DNA from: an uncultured Paracoccaceae bacterium
GTDB taxonomy: Bacteria; Pseudomonadota; Alphaproteobacteria; Rhodobacterales; Rhodobacteraceae
Length of the DNA stretch: 64,000 nt
Direction: 5' to 3'
NCBI GenBank assembly: GCA_934500835.1
Contig: CAKSTR010000009.1
Location: forward strand, 1 to 64,000
Shown here: piece by piece, positions 1-8,605 of the stretch
How the letters are laid out: each line of letters starts with the position of its first letter
Numbering within the stretch: the first letter of the stretch is position 1
Notes under the pieces: model-generated
Seen by the model: the letters and a program-made list of their open reading frames with translations, nothing else
Told to the model about the DNA's origin: nothing
The model's database searches: none
Made by a program: the position numbers and the translations under genes

Positions 1-648
1 GAACTGGCCTCGCTTGGCGCCAAGGTGCTGCAGACCCGCTCGGTCGAGCTGGCGATGCGCTACAAGGTGAAACTGCGGGTGCTGTCCTCGTTCGAGGACA
101 CCGATGAGAACTCTGGAACCCTGGTCTGCGACGAGGAGGATATCGTGGAATCGAAAGTCGTTTCTGGCATCGCCTACAGCCGCGACGAAGCGAAGATGAC
201 GCTGATCCGGGTGGCCGACCGCCCCGGCGTGGCCAGCGCCATCTTCGGGCCTTTGGCCGAAGCCGGCGTGAACGTCGACATGATCGTGCAGAACATTTCG
301 GAAAAGGCGGCGGGCCATTCCGGCGCCACCACCGACATGACCTTCTCGGTCCCGGTCAATCAGGTCTCGCGCGCCCGCAAGGCGATGGAGGATGCCCGCG
401 CCGCCGGCGTCATCTCCTATGACGAGATGGTCGAGGATACCGAAGTTGCGAAGGTGTCGGTCGTCGGCATCGGCATGCGCAGCCAGGTCGGGGTTGCCGC
501 CAAGATGTTCGCAGCCCTTGCGGCCGAGAATGTGAACATCAAGGTCATCGCCACCTCTGAAATCAAGATCTCGGTGCTGATCGACCGCAAGTACATGGAA
601 CTGGCCGTGCAGGCGCTGCACGATGCCTTCGAGCTGGAAAACGCCTGA
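1..648 (+). CDS. lysC: Aspartate kinase, C-terminal part (5' end outside window)
   Basis: Aspartokinase phosphorylates aspartate at the first step of lysine, threonine and methionine synthesis. The reading frame is already open at base 1, so the catalytic amino-acid-kinase domain lies upstream. What remains is the end of that domain (the GAKVLQTRSVELAM stretch typical of aspartokinases) and two ACT regulatory domains. The first ACT domain contains DRPGVASAIFGPLAEAGVNVD and the second contains KVSVVGIGMRSQVGVAAKMF. These domains normally bind the feedback inhibitors lysine and threonine. The protein ends at the TGA at 646-648. thrC, for the last step of threonine synthesis, lies at 14051-15445. 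The identification is secure; the start cannot be seen. Confidence 0.95.
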   Translation, partial: ELASLGAKVLQTRSVELAMRYKVKLRVLSSFEDTDENSGTLVCDEEDIVESKVVSGIAYSRDEAKMTLIRVADRPGVASAIFGPLAEAGVNVDMIVQNISEKAAGHSGATTDMTFSVPVNQVSRARKAMEDARAAGVISYDEMVEDTEVAKVSVVGIGMRSQVGVAAKMFAALAAENVNIKVIATSEIKISVLIDRKYMELAVQALHDAFELENA

Positions 649-1001
649 GAAGAGGCGCCGCCGGCAAGGCGGAACACGCCCCCGCCGGCCTGAAAGTGTC
701 CGCGCCGGGGCATCCGCGCGGGGTCGGCGCAGGTGCGGGCCGCCCGGACCGGGCGGGATGGGACATGGGCATCGGGGACCGGGACAGGGCCGGTCCGGTG
801 ATGTCCGCGCACTCCCCTCGATGCCCAAGGCCACGGGCGCAAGACTGTGCGTGAACCCGCTGACAAAACCCTGTGGCCCGGCACCCCGCGCGCCCTCTCA
901 TCCGCCGGCGACAATGGTTAACGCTTGAACGCGACCGATGTCGCTTCTACGCTAACCTTCCCGGCCATCGGGAGATGTATGTTCCGGTTCTGGGTCCTAT
1001 C
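649..1001. other. Intergenic region between lysC and glycosyltransferase gene
   Basis: About 350 bases with no convincing gene. GC-rich short inverted repeats, such as CCGCCCGG-AC-CGGGCGG near 746-765, could act as a lysC terminator, but no T-run follows. The last 100 bases are less GC-rich and probably carry the promoter of the downstream gene. I could not assign a clear -35/-10 pair. Confidence 0.4.
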
Positions 1002-1841
1002 ATGCCCGACAAACTGCAGATCATCGGCCTGTGCAGGTTCTCCTACCCAACGGCGGAGGGATCTGGCTTCACAACCGGCGCGACCCCGGAAGGCCATGTT
1101 CCGGCGGTCTACGATCACGGCCGGCTGCACCGGCGCCTCTGGCTTTTCCGCCATATCTGCCTGCCCGGCATCACCGGCCAGACCGACCGGGATTTCAGCC
1201 TGATCATTCTTGTCGGCCAGACCCTGCCCGATTTCGCCCGTCAGGCCTTGGAGGAAATGATCGCGGGCCACCCCCAGTTGCGCCTGCAGGTCGAACCCGA
1301 GTTCCAGCGGCATGACGAGATCTGCGCCCAGGTCCTTTTGGACGCCCGGCACCCGCGCAGCCGCTTTGTCGCCGAATTCGGCATGGATGACGACGATTGC
1401 GTGGCCGTGACCTTCATCGCCGAAACCCGCCGGATCTTTGCGCAATGCCGCGATCTGATCACCTCGGAGGGGCGGCTTGAGCTGGATTTCTGCCGGGGCT
1501 TTGCCATGCTGGCCGAGGATGGCAGACTGTCGTTCAAGCAGGTCGTCGCCCCGCACTGGAACTGCGCGCAGGTGATCCTGCAACCCGCGGCATCCCCCCT
1601 CAGTCTGTTCAACTTCCACCACTTCCGGTTCTGGAAGCGCCACACCTCGTTCTCATTCGCGCGTGAACCGATGTTCATCCGCAGCTTCCACGGCCACAAT
1701 GACAGCGGTAACCGCTGGGCCGGGCTGAAGCCCAATCCCGGGCCGCAGGAAGAGGCGGATCTTCTGCCCGTTCTCAGGCAGCGGTTCGCACTGGACCTTG
1801 CCGCAGCGCAAGCCAGTTTTCTGGCCACGGCCGGGGTATAG
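1002..1841 (+). CDS. Putative rhamnosyl/glycosyltransferase-like protein
   Basis: A 279-residue protein beginning MPDKLQIIGLCRFSYP. It resembles the putative rhamnosyl-transferase family of Rhodobacterales (PF11316-like). Features that suggest this are the early Arg-Phe-Ser-Tyr segment, a central FGMDDDDCVAV segment with a run of acidic residues like a metal/nucleotide-binding DxD, and a Trp/Phe-rich C-terminal half. I chose the ATG at 1002 because it gives a typical N-terminus; the frame is open further upstream from 873. There is no signal peptide or membrane segment, so it is probably cytoplasmic. It stands alone between lysC and ptsP, so the acceptor is unknown. The family call is from memory of sequence pattern and is moderately sure. 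Confidence 0.65.
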   Translation: MPDKLQIIGLCRFSYPTAEGSGFTTGATPEGHVPAVYDHGRLHRRLWLFRHICLPGITGQTDRDFSLIILVGQTLPDFARQALEEMIAGHPQLRLQVEPEFQRHDEICAQVLLDARHPRSRFVAEFGMDDDDCVAVTFIAETRRIFAQCRDLITSEGRLELDFCRGFAMLAEDGRLSFKQVVAPHWNCAQVILQPAASPLSLFNFHHFRFWKRHTSFSFAREPMFIRSFHGHNDSGNRWAGLKPNPGPQEEADLLPVLRQRFALDLAAAQASFLATAGV

Positions 1842-1960
1842 CGGCTGCGAAATGGGCAGCACGGGGATGCGACCCTTCCTGAGACATCACGGGCGTTCCG
1901 TTCCGGCGCATCCTGTGGTCTAAGCGCAACATGACCCCTGACGGAGAACGCGCTGGAATC

Positions 1961-4207
1961 ATGCCCGAACGGAGTGAAAGCGAAAGCCGCAAACTGCTGC
2001 GCCGTCTGCGCGATGTCCTTGCCGTACCCGGCAAGGGTCAGGACCGGCTGGACAGCATCACCCATCTGATCGCGGATTCGATGGGGACCGAGGTCTGCTC
2101 GATCTACCTCTTCCGGGACGAGGACACGCTGGAGCTTTGCGCCACCGAAGGTCTGAAGAAGGCCGCCGTTCACCAGACCCGCATGAAACTGGGCGAGGGC
2201 CTTGTCGGCCGGGTCGCCCGCAGCGGCCAGCCGGTGAACACCGCCAACGCGCCTGGTGAAAAGGGTTTCCGCTATATGCCCGAGACCGGGGAAGAGACCT
2301 TCCCCTCCTTCCTTGGCGTGCCGATCCAGCGGGTCGGCGAAAAGCTGGGCGTGCTGGTCGTCCAGTCGCGCACCGCCCGCGAATTCCTGGAAGACGAGAT
2401 CTACGCGATCGAGGTTGTGGCCATGGTGCTGGCCGAAATGACCGAACTTGGCGCCTTCACCACCGGCGATGACGGCGCCATGCGGGCGCTGCACAAGCGG
2501 TCGGTGCTGTTCCGCGGCGCCACCGGGCAGGAGGGCGCCGCCGAAGGCCGGGTCTGGCTGCACGAGCCGCGCGTCGTGGTGACCAACCCTGTCGCCGACG
2601 ATCCTTTGGTCGAGATCGAACGCATCCGGGGCGCCGTGGGCGTGTTGCGCGTCTCTATCGGCGACCTGCTCGAAGCGCAGGAACTGGACAAGGAACAGAA
2701 GCAGGTCCTTGAGGCCTACCGGATGTTCGCCCAGTCGCGCGGCTGGCTGCGCCGGATGGAAGAAGACATCATGCTGGGCCTCTCGGCCGAGGCTGCGGTG
2801 GAAAAGGAACAATCCGCCGCCCGCGCCCGGATGGAACAGGTGCCGGATGCCTATCTGCGCGAAAGGCTGCAGGATCTTGACGATCTGTCGAACCGGCTCT
2901 TGCGCATCCTGACCGGACAAGGTGCGGACACCGGCGCGCAGATGCTCGACAACCCGGTGCTGGTGGCCCGCAACATCGGCCCGGCCGAACTTCTGGAATA
3001 CGGCCGCAAGCTGAAAGGTGTGGTCCTTGAGGAAGGCTCGGTCGGAAGCCATGCCGCCATCGTCGCCCGCGCGCTGGCGATTCCGCTGGTGATCCACGCC
3101 AGCCGCATCGCCTCCGAGGCGCTGAACGGCGACCATATCCTTGTCGACGGCGATCAGGGCATCGTGCACCTGCGCCCCGAGGAAACCGTCGCCCGCGCCT
3201 TCCGCGACAAGATCGCCATGCAGGCCGAGGCGCAGACCCGCTATGCCAGCTTGCGCGGCCTGCCGGCGCAATCGACCTGCGGCACCGTGATCTCGTTGCA
3301 CATGAACGCCGGGCTGATGGCGGATCTGCCCAGTCTCGAAGGCTCGGGCGCGGACGGCGTCGGGCTTTTCCGCACCGAGTTGCAGTTCCTGATCCGCAAC
3401 CAGATGCCGAAGCGGGCCGAACTGGCCGCGCTTTATGCCCGCGTCATGGACGCCGCAAAGGGCCGGCGCGTGGCGTTCCGCACCCTCGACATCGGGTCGG
3501 ACAAGGTGCTGCCCTATATGAAGCCCAATGACGAGCCGAACCCGGCGATGGGCTGGCGCGCGATCCGCGTCGGGCTGGACAAGCCCGGCGTGCTGCGGAT
3601 GCAGTTGCAGGCACTGTTGCGCGCCGCCAACGGCCGCCCGCTGACCATCATGTTCCCCTTCGTCAGCGAATTCGCCGAATTCGCCGAAGCCCGCAGCCAT
3701 GTCCTGCGTGAGGTCCACCGCGAAAAATCGTTGGGCCACAAGGTGCCCGACCGGCTTGAGATCGGCGCGATGTGCGAGACGCCAAGCCTCGCCTTCGCGC
3801 CGAAAGCCTTCTTCGACCTGACCGATTTCGTCTCGATCGGCGGCAACGACCTCAAGCAGTTCTTCTTCGCCGCCGACCGCGAGAATGAACGCGTGCGCCG
3901 CCGCTACGACATGCTGAACCTGTCGTTCCTTGCCTTCCTTGAACAGATTATCGCGCGTTGCGCCACCTCGGACACGCCGCTTTCCTTCTGTGGCGAGGAT
4001 GCCGGCCGCCCGGTCGAGGCCATTGCACTGGCGGCCCTTGGCCTGCGCAGCCTGTCGATGCGCCCCGCCTCGGTCGGCCCGGTCAAGGCGCTGATCCGGC
4101 GGGTGAACCTGCAGGAAGCCCGCGCGGTGATCGACGCGGCCCGCGAAAGCGGCGCTGAAAGCGCCCGCCCCGCGCTGATGGACTGGCTGGCCACCCAACC
4201 GCAATGA
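1961..4207 (+). CDS. ptsP: Phosphoenolpyruvate-protein phosphotransferase, nitrogen-PTS type (EI-Ntr)
   Basis: PtsP takes phosphate from PEP and passes it to NPr and then EIIA-Ntr, a regulatory chain linked to nitrogen, carbon and potassium status. Domain order: an N-terminal GAF domain (about 10-160), an EI N-terminal domain, the phospho-histidine swivel domain with the active His in EGSVGSHAAIVARAL (about residue 364), and the PEP-binding barrel ending with the catalytic Cys in SFCGEDAGRP (about residue 677). The length of about 748 residues fits EI-Ntr rather than the sugar EI. The start is taken at the ATG giving MPERSESESRK; an in-frame ATG at 1931 would add ten residues but has no visible ribosome site. 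A KUP potassium transporter gene lies elsewhere in the window (40032-42011), but no direct link is visible. Confidence 0.93.
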   Translation: MPERSESESRKLLRRLRDVLAVPGKGQDRLDSITHLIADSMGTEVCSIYLFRDEDTLELCATEGLKKAAVHQTRMKLGEGLVGRVARSGQPVNTANAPGEKGFRYMPETGEETFPSFLGVPIQRVGEKLGVLVVQSRTAREFLEDEIYAIEVVAMVLAEMTELGAFTTGDDGAMRALHKRSVLFRGATGQEGAAEGRVWLHEPRVVVTNPVADDPLVEIERIRGAVGVLRVSIGDLLEAQELDKEQKQVLEAYRMFAQSRGWLRRMEEDIMLGLSAEAAVEKEQSAARARMEQVPDAYLRERLQDLDDLSNRLLRILTGQGADTGAQMLDNPVLVARNIGPAELLEYGRKLKGVVLEEGSVGSHAAIVARALAIPLVIHASRIASEALNGDHILVDGDQGIVHLRPEETVARAFRDKIAMQAEAQTRYASLRGLPAQSTCGTVISLHMNAGLMADLPSLEGSGADGVGLFRTELQFLIRNQMPKRAELAALYARVMDAAKGRRVAFRTLDIGSDKVLPYMKPNDEPNPAMGWRAIRVGLDKPGVLRMQLQALLRAANGRPLTIMFPFVSEFAEFAEARSHVLREVHREKSLGHKVPDRLEIGAMCETPSLAFAPKAFFDLTDFVSIGGNDLKQFFFAADRENERVRRRYDMLNLSFLAFLEQIIARCATSDTPLSFCGEDAGRPVEAIALAALGLRSLSMRPASVGPVKALIRRVNLQEARAVIDAARESGAESARPALMDWLATQPQ

Positions 4208-4319
4208 CGCCGCGGTCGCGGCTGCCCCAGATATCCCCGGCGGCGGCACGTCCTCGGCGCTGCGCGCCTTGGCGCAGGGCCGAGAGAACAAACTTGCGGC
4301 GATCAGCCGCCCTGCTGCG

Positions 4320-5081
4320 TCACGCCCTGGTCACCCGCGGGGCGGTGGCGGCGGTGCGGAAGGCGGTCAGCACCGGCTCGACCCCGTGGCGTTCCGACAG
4401 GCGCAGAAGCGCAAAGCGGATCGCGGCCAGTTCGCGGTAATACCCCAGATAGGCCGCGTTCAGCGCAGCCCCGGTGGCAGCGCCCAGAAGGGGCACCGCC
4501 TGGGCCGCCAGCTTCTGGCTCAACGCCGCCGCAAGGCTGGGGGCAACGCGCTGGATCAGCCGCTGCATCGCCGGGCCGGTCAGGGTGAGACGGGCCGACA
4601 GGAACGAGGTGTCCACCCCGTCATCGGCCGCAAGGGGGCTGCCTGCCGCAAAGACCTGCAGGCATTCGGCGCGGATCGCGGGCTCGGCCGGATCAAAGCC
4701 CGCCGCCACCGCCTCGGCCCGGATGGCATGCAGGATCACCGTGACCGTCACCGGCAATTCCGCGACCGAGGTGGCGATCCCCCCGGCCCCGCCCGCCGCG
4801 CCCGAGGCCAGCGCCGCCACCAGGGAGCCGCGCCGCCCGGTGCCGGGCAGCACCCGGCCCCCCAGGTCGGCAGCCCCCCATGAGGCGTGCAAAGCCCGTT
4901 CGGTCAGCTGGCCGATCCTTGTCCGCACCCCGGCGGGCAGCGCCGCCAGATGGCCTTCAAGACGGCCGCCAAGGCGGGTCAGCACCGCGACCACAGGGCC
5001 GCCGGCGCGGCGATAGCGGCGGGCAAGCGCCTCGATCTCGGGCGCAGGGTCGGGCAGGATCATCGGCAGGGTGTTGTCCAT
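4320..5081 (-). CDS. EcsC family protein
   Basis: A 253-residue protein with the EcsC-like pattern: an N-terminal helical region, then an Ala/Gly-rich core (LASGAAGGAGGIATSVAELPVTVTVILHAI) and a second amphipathic segment (AAQAVPLLGAATGAALNAAYLGYY). EcsC was named from the Bacillus ecs locus, and its molecular role is not known. Family members are predicted membrane-associated proteins. It is convergent with ptsP, about 110 bases from its end, and is followed on the same strand by a GNAT gene. No conserved partner in this window suggests a pathway. Confidence 0.75.
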   Translation of the reverse strand: MDNTLPMILPDPAPEIEALARRYRRAGGPVVAVLTRLGGRLEGHLAALPAGVRTRIGQLTERALHASWGAADLGGRVLPGTGRRGSLVAALASGAAGGAGGIATSVAELPVTVTVILHAIRAEAVAAGFDPAEPAIRAECLQVFAAGSPLAADDGVDTSFLSARLTLTGPAMQRLIQRVAPSLAAALSQKLAAQAVPLLGAATGAALNAAYLGYYRELAAIRFALLRLSERHGVEPVLTAFRTAATAPRVTRA

Positions 5082-5123
5082 GCGCTGAATATCGGAACCC
5101 CGGGGCCTTGCTGCAATAGCCCG

Positions 5124-5612
5124 TCAGGTCGCGCGGCTTACCCGGCCGGTGATCCCGGCCCAGGCGCCGGCCTTCAGCTCCAGCCCCAGCACCCGGTCGG
5201 GGTTGGTGGGGGGCGGCATCTCGACGCCTTCAAGCTTGCGGAAACCGAACCGGCCGTAGTAGGGCGCATCGCCGACCAGCAGCACCCGCTCCCACCCCAG
5301 CCGCCGCGCCTCGGCCAGGCTTTCGTTGATCAGAAGCCCGCCCAGACCTTCGCCCTGCCGGGTCGGGTGCACGGCAACCGGCCCCAGAAGCAGAACGTCC
5401 TCTTCGCCGATCAGCGCCGGCCAGTAACGGATCACCGCCGCCAGAATGCCATCGTCATCGCGCAGGCAAAGACACAGCGGCGCCACCGTCGGCACCCCTT
5501 CGCGCAGGCGGTAAGAGGACAGCGCCGTCCGGCCGGGCGCGAAGCAAAGGTCGTAAAGCGTCTCTACCTCCCACCAGTCGGTTTCGGTTTCCTCTTCAAG
5601 ACGATAGGCCAC
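5124..5612 (-). CDS. GNAT family N-acetyltransferase (YhbS-like)
   Basis: About 162 residues with a GNAT fold: acetyl-CoA binding motif A in VAVHPTRQGEGLGGLLINESL (Q/R-x-x-G-x-G/A), followed by the GWERVLLVGDAPYYGRFGF segment typical of the YhbS subgroup. Substrate unknown. The start is uncertain. The frame is open up to 5816, which would overlap the divergent gene starting at 5734. I therefore prefer the GTG at 5612 (VAYRLEEETETDWW), preceded by a G-rich tract; a TTG further upstream is possible. The stop is about 40 bases downstream of the EcsC gene start, so the two may be co-transcribed. Confidence 0.8.
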   Translation of the reverse strand: MAYRLEEETETDWWEVETLYDLCFAPGRTALSSYRLREGVPTVAPLCLCLRDDDGILAAVIRYWPALIGEEDVLLLGPVAVHPTRQGEGLGGLLINESLAEARRLGWERVLLVGDAPYYGRFGFRKLEGVEMPPPTNPDRVLGLELKAGAWAGITGRVSRAT

Positions 5613-5733
5613 CCGCGCCGCCCCCCGAATCTGCTGGTCCAGCCCCGTAGCATGCGATTGTATCAGGATCAAACCAGGGGGCCGGCAGGGTCCCGCTTGC
5701 GAAAGATCGCAGGGGACAGGATAGTGCCGCATC

Positions 5734-7473
5734 ATGCCCCACATCCCGCTTGACCAGATCCTCGCCGCGCCGACGCCTGCCGAGGTGCAGCTTCTGGCCC
5801 ATGCCTCGGCCGGCACACCCTGTCAGTTCGCCGCCGGCCTTCCTGACGCCGACGCGCCCGACGTGCCGCGCATCCGCGCCGCGCTTCTGGCCCATCTGAT
5901 CACCGGCGGGTCAGAGGGGGCGCCCGTCGCCCCTCAGGGTCTGCGGCTGATCGGCGCGATGATCGACGGCCCCTTGCAGCTGTCCTTCCTTGAGGTACGG
6001 GGCGAGACCGACCTCAGGCTGTGCCGTTTCACCGATGCGATCACGGCAAGGCGCGCCCATCTGGTGCAGCTGGTGCTGTCGGGCTGCCAGTTCCCGGCGC
6101 TGACCTGCGAGGGCGCCTTGATCGACGGATCGGTTTTCCTGATCGGCGTCCAGTGCCCCGGCCGCATCTCGTTCGCCACCGCCCGAATCGGCGGCCAGCT
6201 GGCGCTGCACGGAGCCGAGATCGGGCCTTTCACCGCGCAGGGGGCCGAGATCGGGGCCTCGGTCTATCTTCGGGCCAATGCGGCGGCGGCCTTCCGGGCA
6301 AGGGGCGAGGTCTCGCTTGCCAATGCGACCATCAACGGCCAGCTGGCTCTGGACGGCGCGTTGCTGGACAATTTCGACGGCATCGCACTGAACGCGCAGG
6401 GCGCGCGGATCGACGGCGATGTCTTCCTGCGCGATCAGGGGCCGCATCCCTTCCGCGCGCGGGGGGAGGTCCGGCTGGCCGCGGCCGAGATCACCGGCCA
6501 GCTGGATTGCACCTCGGCCAGCTTTGCCGCCCCCGAAGGCCGCGCCGCCTTTTCCGCCCAGAGGATGCAGGTCGGGGCCGAATTCTTCTGGCAGAAGATC
6601 GACATGCCCACGGGCCTTCTGCACATGCCCTCGGCCCATGTCGGCGATCTGGTGGATGATCCCGCCTCGTGGCCCGGACAGGGGCGCAGCTATATCGACG
6701 GTTTCGGCTATGACCGCATCACCCGCGATGCGCCGGTGGATGCGCCGACCCGGCTGCGCTGGCTGGCGCAGGTCAGCAGCAAGGACGGCCGCTTCCTGCC
6801 GCAGCCCTATGCGCAATGCGCCGCCACGCTGGCCCGCATGGGGCATGAGGCCGAAGCGCGCGAGATCATGGAGGCGCAGGCCCGCCGCAAGGGCATCCAG
6901 CGCCGGCAGACCCGGGTGGCCTTGCCCGGGGGCAGCCCCCGCAGCGGGTCGTCGCGCCTTTGGGCGCAGGCCGGGACTCTGGTGGACTGGCTGTGGGACC
7001 GCGCCGCGCAGGGCATCGTCGGATATGGCTATGCCCCGTTCCGCGCGCTTGGCTGGATCACCGCCTTGGCGCTTTTCGCGGCCTTTCTGGCCATGCAGGC
7101 CTGGAACGAAGGGTCGATGGCGCCCAACAACGACCTGATCGCCGCCTCGGACGGCTGGCAGGAGCTGATGCGGCAGGACTGCATCCCGAACCGCTTCCCC
7201 GGCTGCGTGGCAAACCCTGCCGCGGTCTGGAACGGGCCAGAGGGCGCAGGGCTGGATTGGGAAAGCTTCCACCCGCTGGCTTACGGGATGGATGTGGTGC
7301 TGCCGGTGGTCGGCCTTGGCCAGACCGAGGCCTGGTCGCCGGCAAAGGACCGCGGACCGTGGGGCTTTACCCTGTGGTGGGCGCGCTGGCCGCTGATCTT
7401 CGCCGGCTGGCTGGTCTCGGCTTTGGCGGCAGCGGCAGCAACCGGGATCATCCAGCGCGGCACGCCGACCTGA
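5734..7473 (+). CDS. Large repeat protein with two C-terminal membrane segments, function unknown
   Basis: A 579-residue protein. Residues about 60-300 hold several imperfect repeats of roughly 50 residues, each built on A-x-I-x-G-Q-L and G-E-V-x-L-x-x-A strings (for example LANATINGQLALDGALL and LAAAEITGQLDCTSASF). Such short hydrophobic-polar alternation is what a right-handed beta-helix (bactofilin or pentapeptide-like) would show. A linker with many basic residues follows (about 375-410). Then come two predicted membrane helices (about 438-455 and 553-575) flanking a loop with two Cys (RQDCIPNRFPGC). It may therefore be a cytoplasmic beta-helix tethered to the inner membrane. It is divergent from the GNAT gene. 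Similar proteins are sometimes labelled membrane-associated oxidoreductase, but I see no cofactor motif to support that. Confidence 0.7.
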   Translation: MPHIPLDQILAAPTPAEVQLLAHASAGTPCQFAAGLPDADAPDVPRIRAALLAHLITGGSEGAPVAPQGLRLIGAMIDGPLQLSFLEVRGETDLRLCRFTDAITARRAHLVQLVLSGCQFPALTCEGALIDGSVFLIGVQCPGRISFATARIGGQLALHGAEIGPFTAQGAEIGASVYLRANAAAAFRARGEVSLANATINGQLALDGALLDNFDGIALNAQGARIDGDVFLRDQGPHPFRARGEVRLAAAEITGQLDCTSASFAAPEGRAAFSAQRMQVGAEFFWQKIDMPTGLLHMPSAHVGDLVDDPASWPGQGRSYIDGFGYDRITRDAPVDAPTRLRWLAQVSSKDGRFLPQPYAQCAATLARMGHEAEAREIMEAQARRKGIQRRQTRVALPGGSPRSGSSRLWAQAGTLVDWLWDRAAQGIVGYGYAPFRALGWITALALFAAFLAMQAWNEGSMAPNNDLIAASDGWQELMRQDCIPNRFPGCVANPAAVWNGPEGAGLDWESFHPLAYGMDVVLPVVGLGQTEAWSPAKDRGPWGFTLWWARWPLIFAGWLVSALAAAAATGIIQRGTPT

Positions 7474-7515
7474 CCGGCGAAAGCCGGCGCGGCAGCACCG
7501 CGCCGGCCTTCTGGC

Positions 7516-7968
7516 TCAGAACTGGCGGCCCAGCATCGCGTCGACCGACTGGCGGTTCGATCCGCGCACCGCGAAGAAGATCGTCATGGCCAGCCAGAGG
7601 ATCGACTTCTCGGCCCCCGCATAGCCCTGATCGAATGCAACCCAATGGGCATAGACCGTCACCAGCAGGATGATGGTTGCGGCGACGGCGGCCGGGCGGG
7701 TGAACAGCCCGATGGCGATCAGGACGCCGGCGACGAATTCGGTCACCGACAACAGCGGAGACCAGAACGCCCCGGGGTAGAAGCCAAGGCCCTCGACCAT
7801 GCCGGTGGCGGCAAAGGGCTCCAGCAGTTTCGGCCAGCCGTGGACGGCAAAGATCACGCCGCAGATCACCCGCATCAGGGTCTCGGCATAGTCATGCAGG
7901 GCGGAATAGATCGGGCGCAGCGCGGGGATACGCTCGGCAATCGGGGCGTTGGTATTGGTGTTCGACAT
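7516..7968 (-). CDS. DoxX family membrane protein
   Basis: A 150-residue inner-membrane protein with about four hydrophobic helices. It has the DoxX signatures LMRVICGVIFAVHGWPKL near the N-terminus and TEFVAGVLIAIGLFTRPAAVAA in the middle. DoxX proteins are linked to thiosulfate:quinone oxidoreductase in archaea and to redox stress in bacteria; the role here is not specific. The start is the ATG giving MSNTNTNAP, preceded by a purine-rich stretch; the open frame continues upstream to 8121 without a better start. It is convergent with the repeat/membrane protein gene 42 bases away. Confidence 0.88.
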   Translation of the reverse strand: MSNTNTNAPIAERIPALRPIYSALHDYAETLMRVICGVIFAVHGWPKLLEPFAATGMVEGLGFYPGAFWSPLLSVTEFVAGVLIAIGLFTRPAAVAATIILLVTVYAHWVAFDQGYAGAEKSILWLAMTIFFAVRGSNRQSVDAMLGRQF

Positions 7969-8071
7969 GTCGTTCGCTTTCTTTGGTCGCGTCAGGACGT
8001 GCGCCGCATCACGCGGCCCGCATCGGCAAGACGTCGGATTTCCGGGTGGCTTCGGCCCCGCGTCGGGACCG

Positions 8072-8392
8072 TCAGGCGGCCGAGGGACGTGGCGGCCGGT
8101 CAAGACCACCGGGAATGACACCCTGCAACCGCGCAGGCTCTTGCGACCGAAGCAGCCGGATCAGGGCGCCCGTTCTGGCCGGCACCGGATCTGCCTCGGC
8201 AAGCATGGCCTTGCAGGGACAGGGCGGCTCGGCCTGCGTCCTTGCCGGCAGCGGTGCGATGGTGTCGGGGGCGGGGCAGACCAGCAGGCCTTGCTGCGAA
8301 GGGCATGACGCCACAGGCCCCGGCCCTGCGGCGCGCGCCGGCAGGGCAAGGCTGAGAGTGACCGTAATCAGGATGCAAAGCCGCCAGATCAT
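8072..8392 (-). CDS. Small secreted protein, unknown function
   Basis: About 106 residues. The ATG at 8392 gives MIWRLCILITVTLSLALPARAAG, a clear Sec signal peptide with an Ala-rich cleavage site, and is preceded by AAGGATAAGGG at good spacing. The mature part is short and Pro-rich, with four Cys (ASCPSQ, VCPAP, PCPCK), suggesting an exported disulfide-containing peptide. I do not recognise a family. The antisense strand is also open, so this remains a prediction based on the signal peptide and ribosome site. Confidence 0.5.
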   Translation of the reverse strand: MIWRLCILITVTLSLALPARAAGPGPVASCPSQQGLLVCPAPDTIAPLPARTQAEPPCPCKAMLAEADPVPARTGALIRLLRSQEPARLQGVIPGGLDRPPRPSAA

Positions 8393-8605
8393 CGCGGCCC
8401 TTATCCTTGAAGGCGGGCGGCGCGACAATTCACGATCCGGTCAGCGGCTGCAACAATGGCCCGCCCGCCGCAGGCGCGGCGATGCAGGGGCCTTCCCCCC
8501 CGGCATTGCGCCGTCTATCCTGGTGCGGCCGCCGCCGGACGGGGAAGGAGACCTGATGCACCACCCGTCCATGCCGCGCCGCCCGGCCAGCGGGATGCCC
8601 CGGAA

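Noticed and set aside
649..1001. Possible small genes in the lysC downstream gap
   Set aside because: Frames are short, Arg/Pro-rich and without start signals.
1241..4291. Long open frame on the minus strand, about 1000 codons
   Set aside because: It is the antisense of ptsP, rich in His, Arg and Gln as expected from high-GC shadow frames, and has no family pattern.
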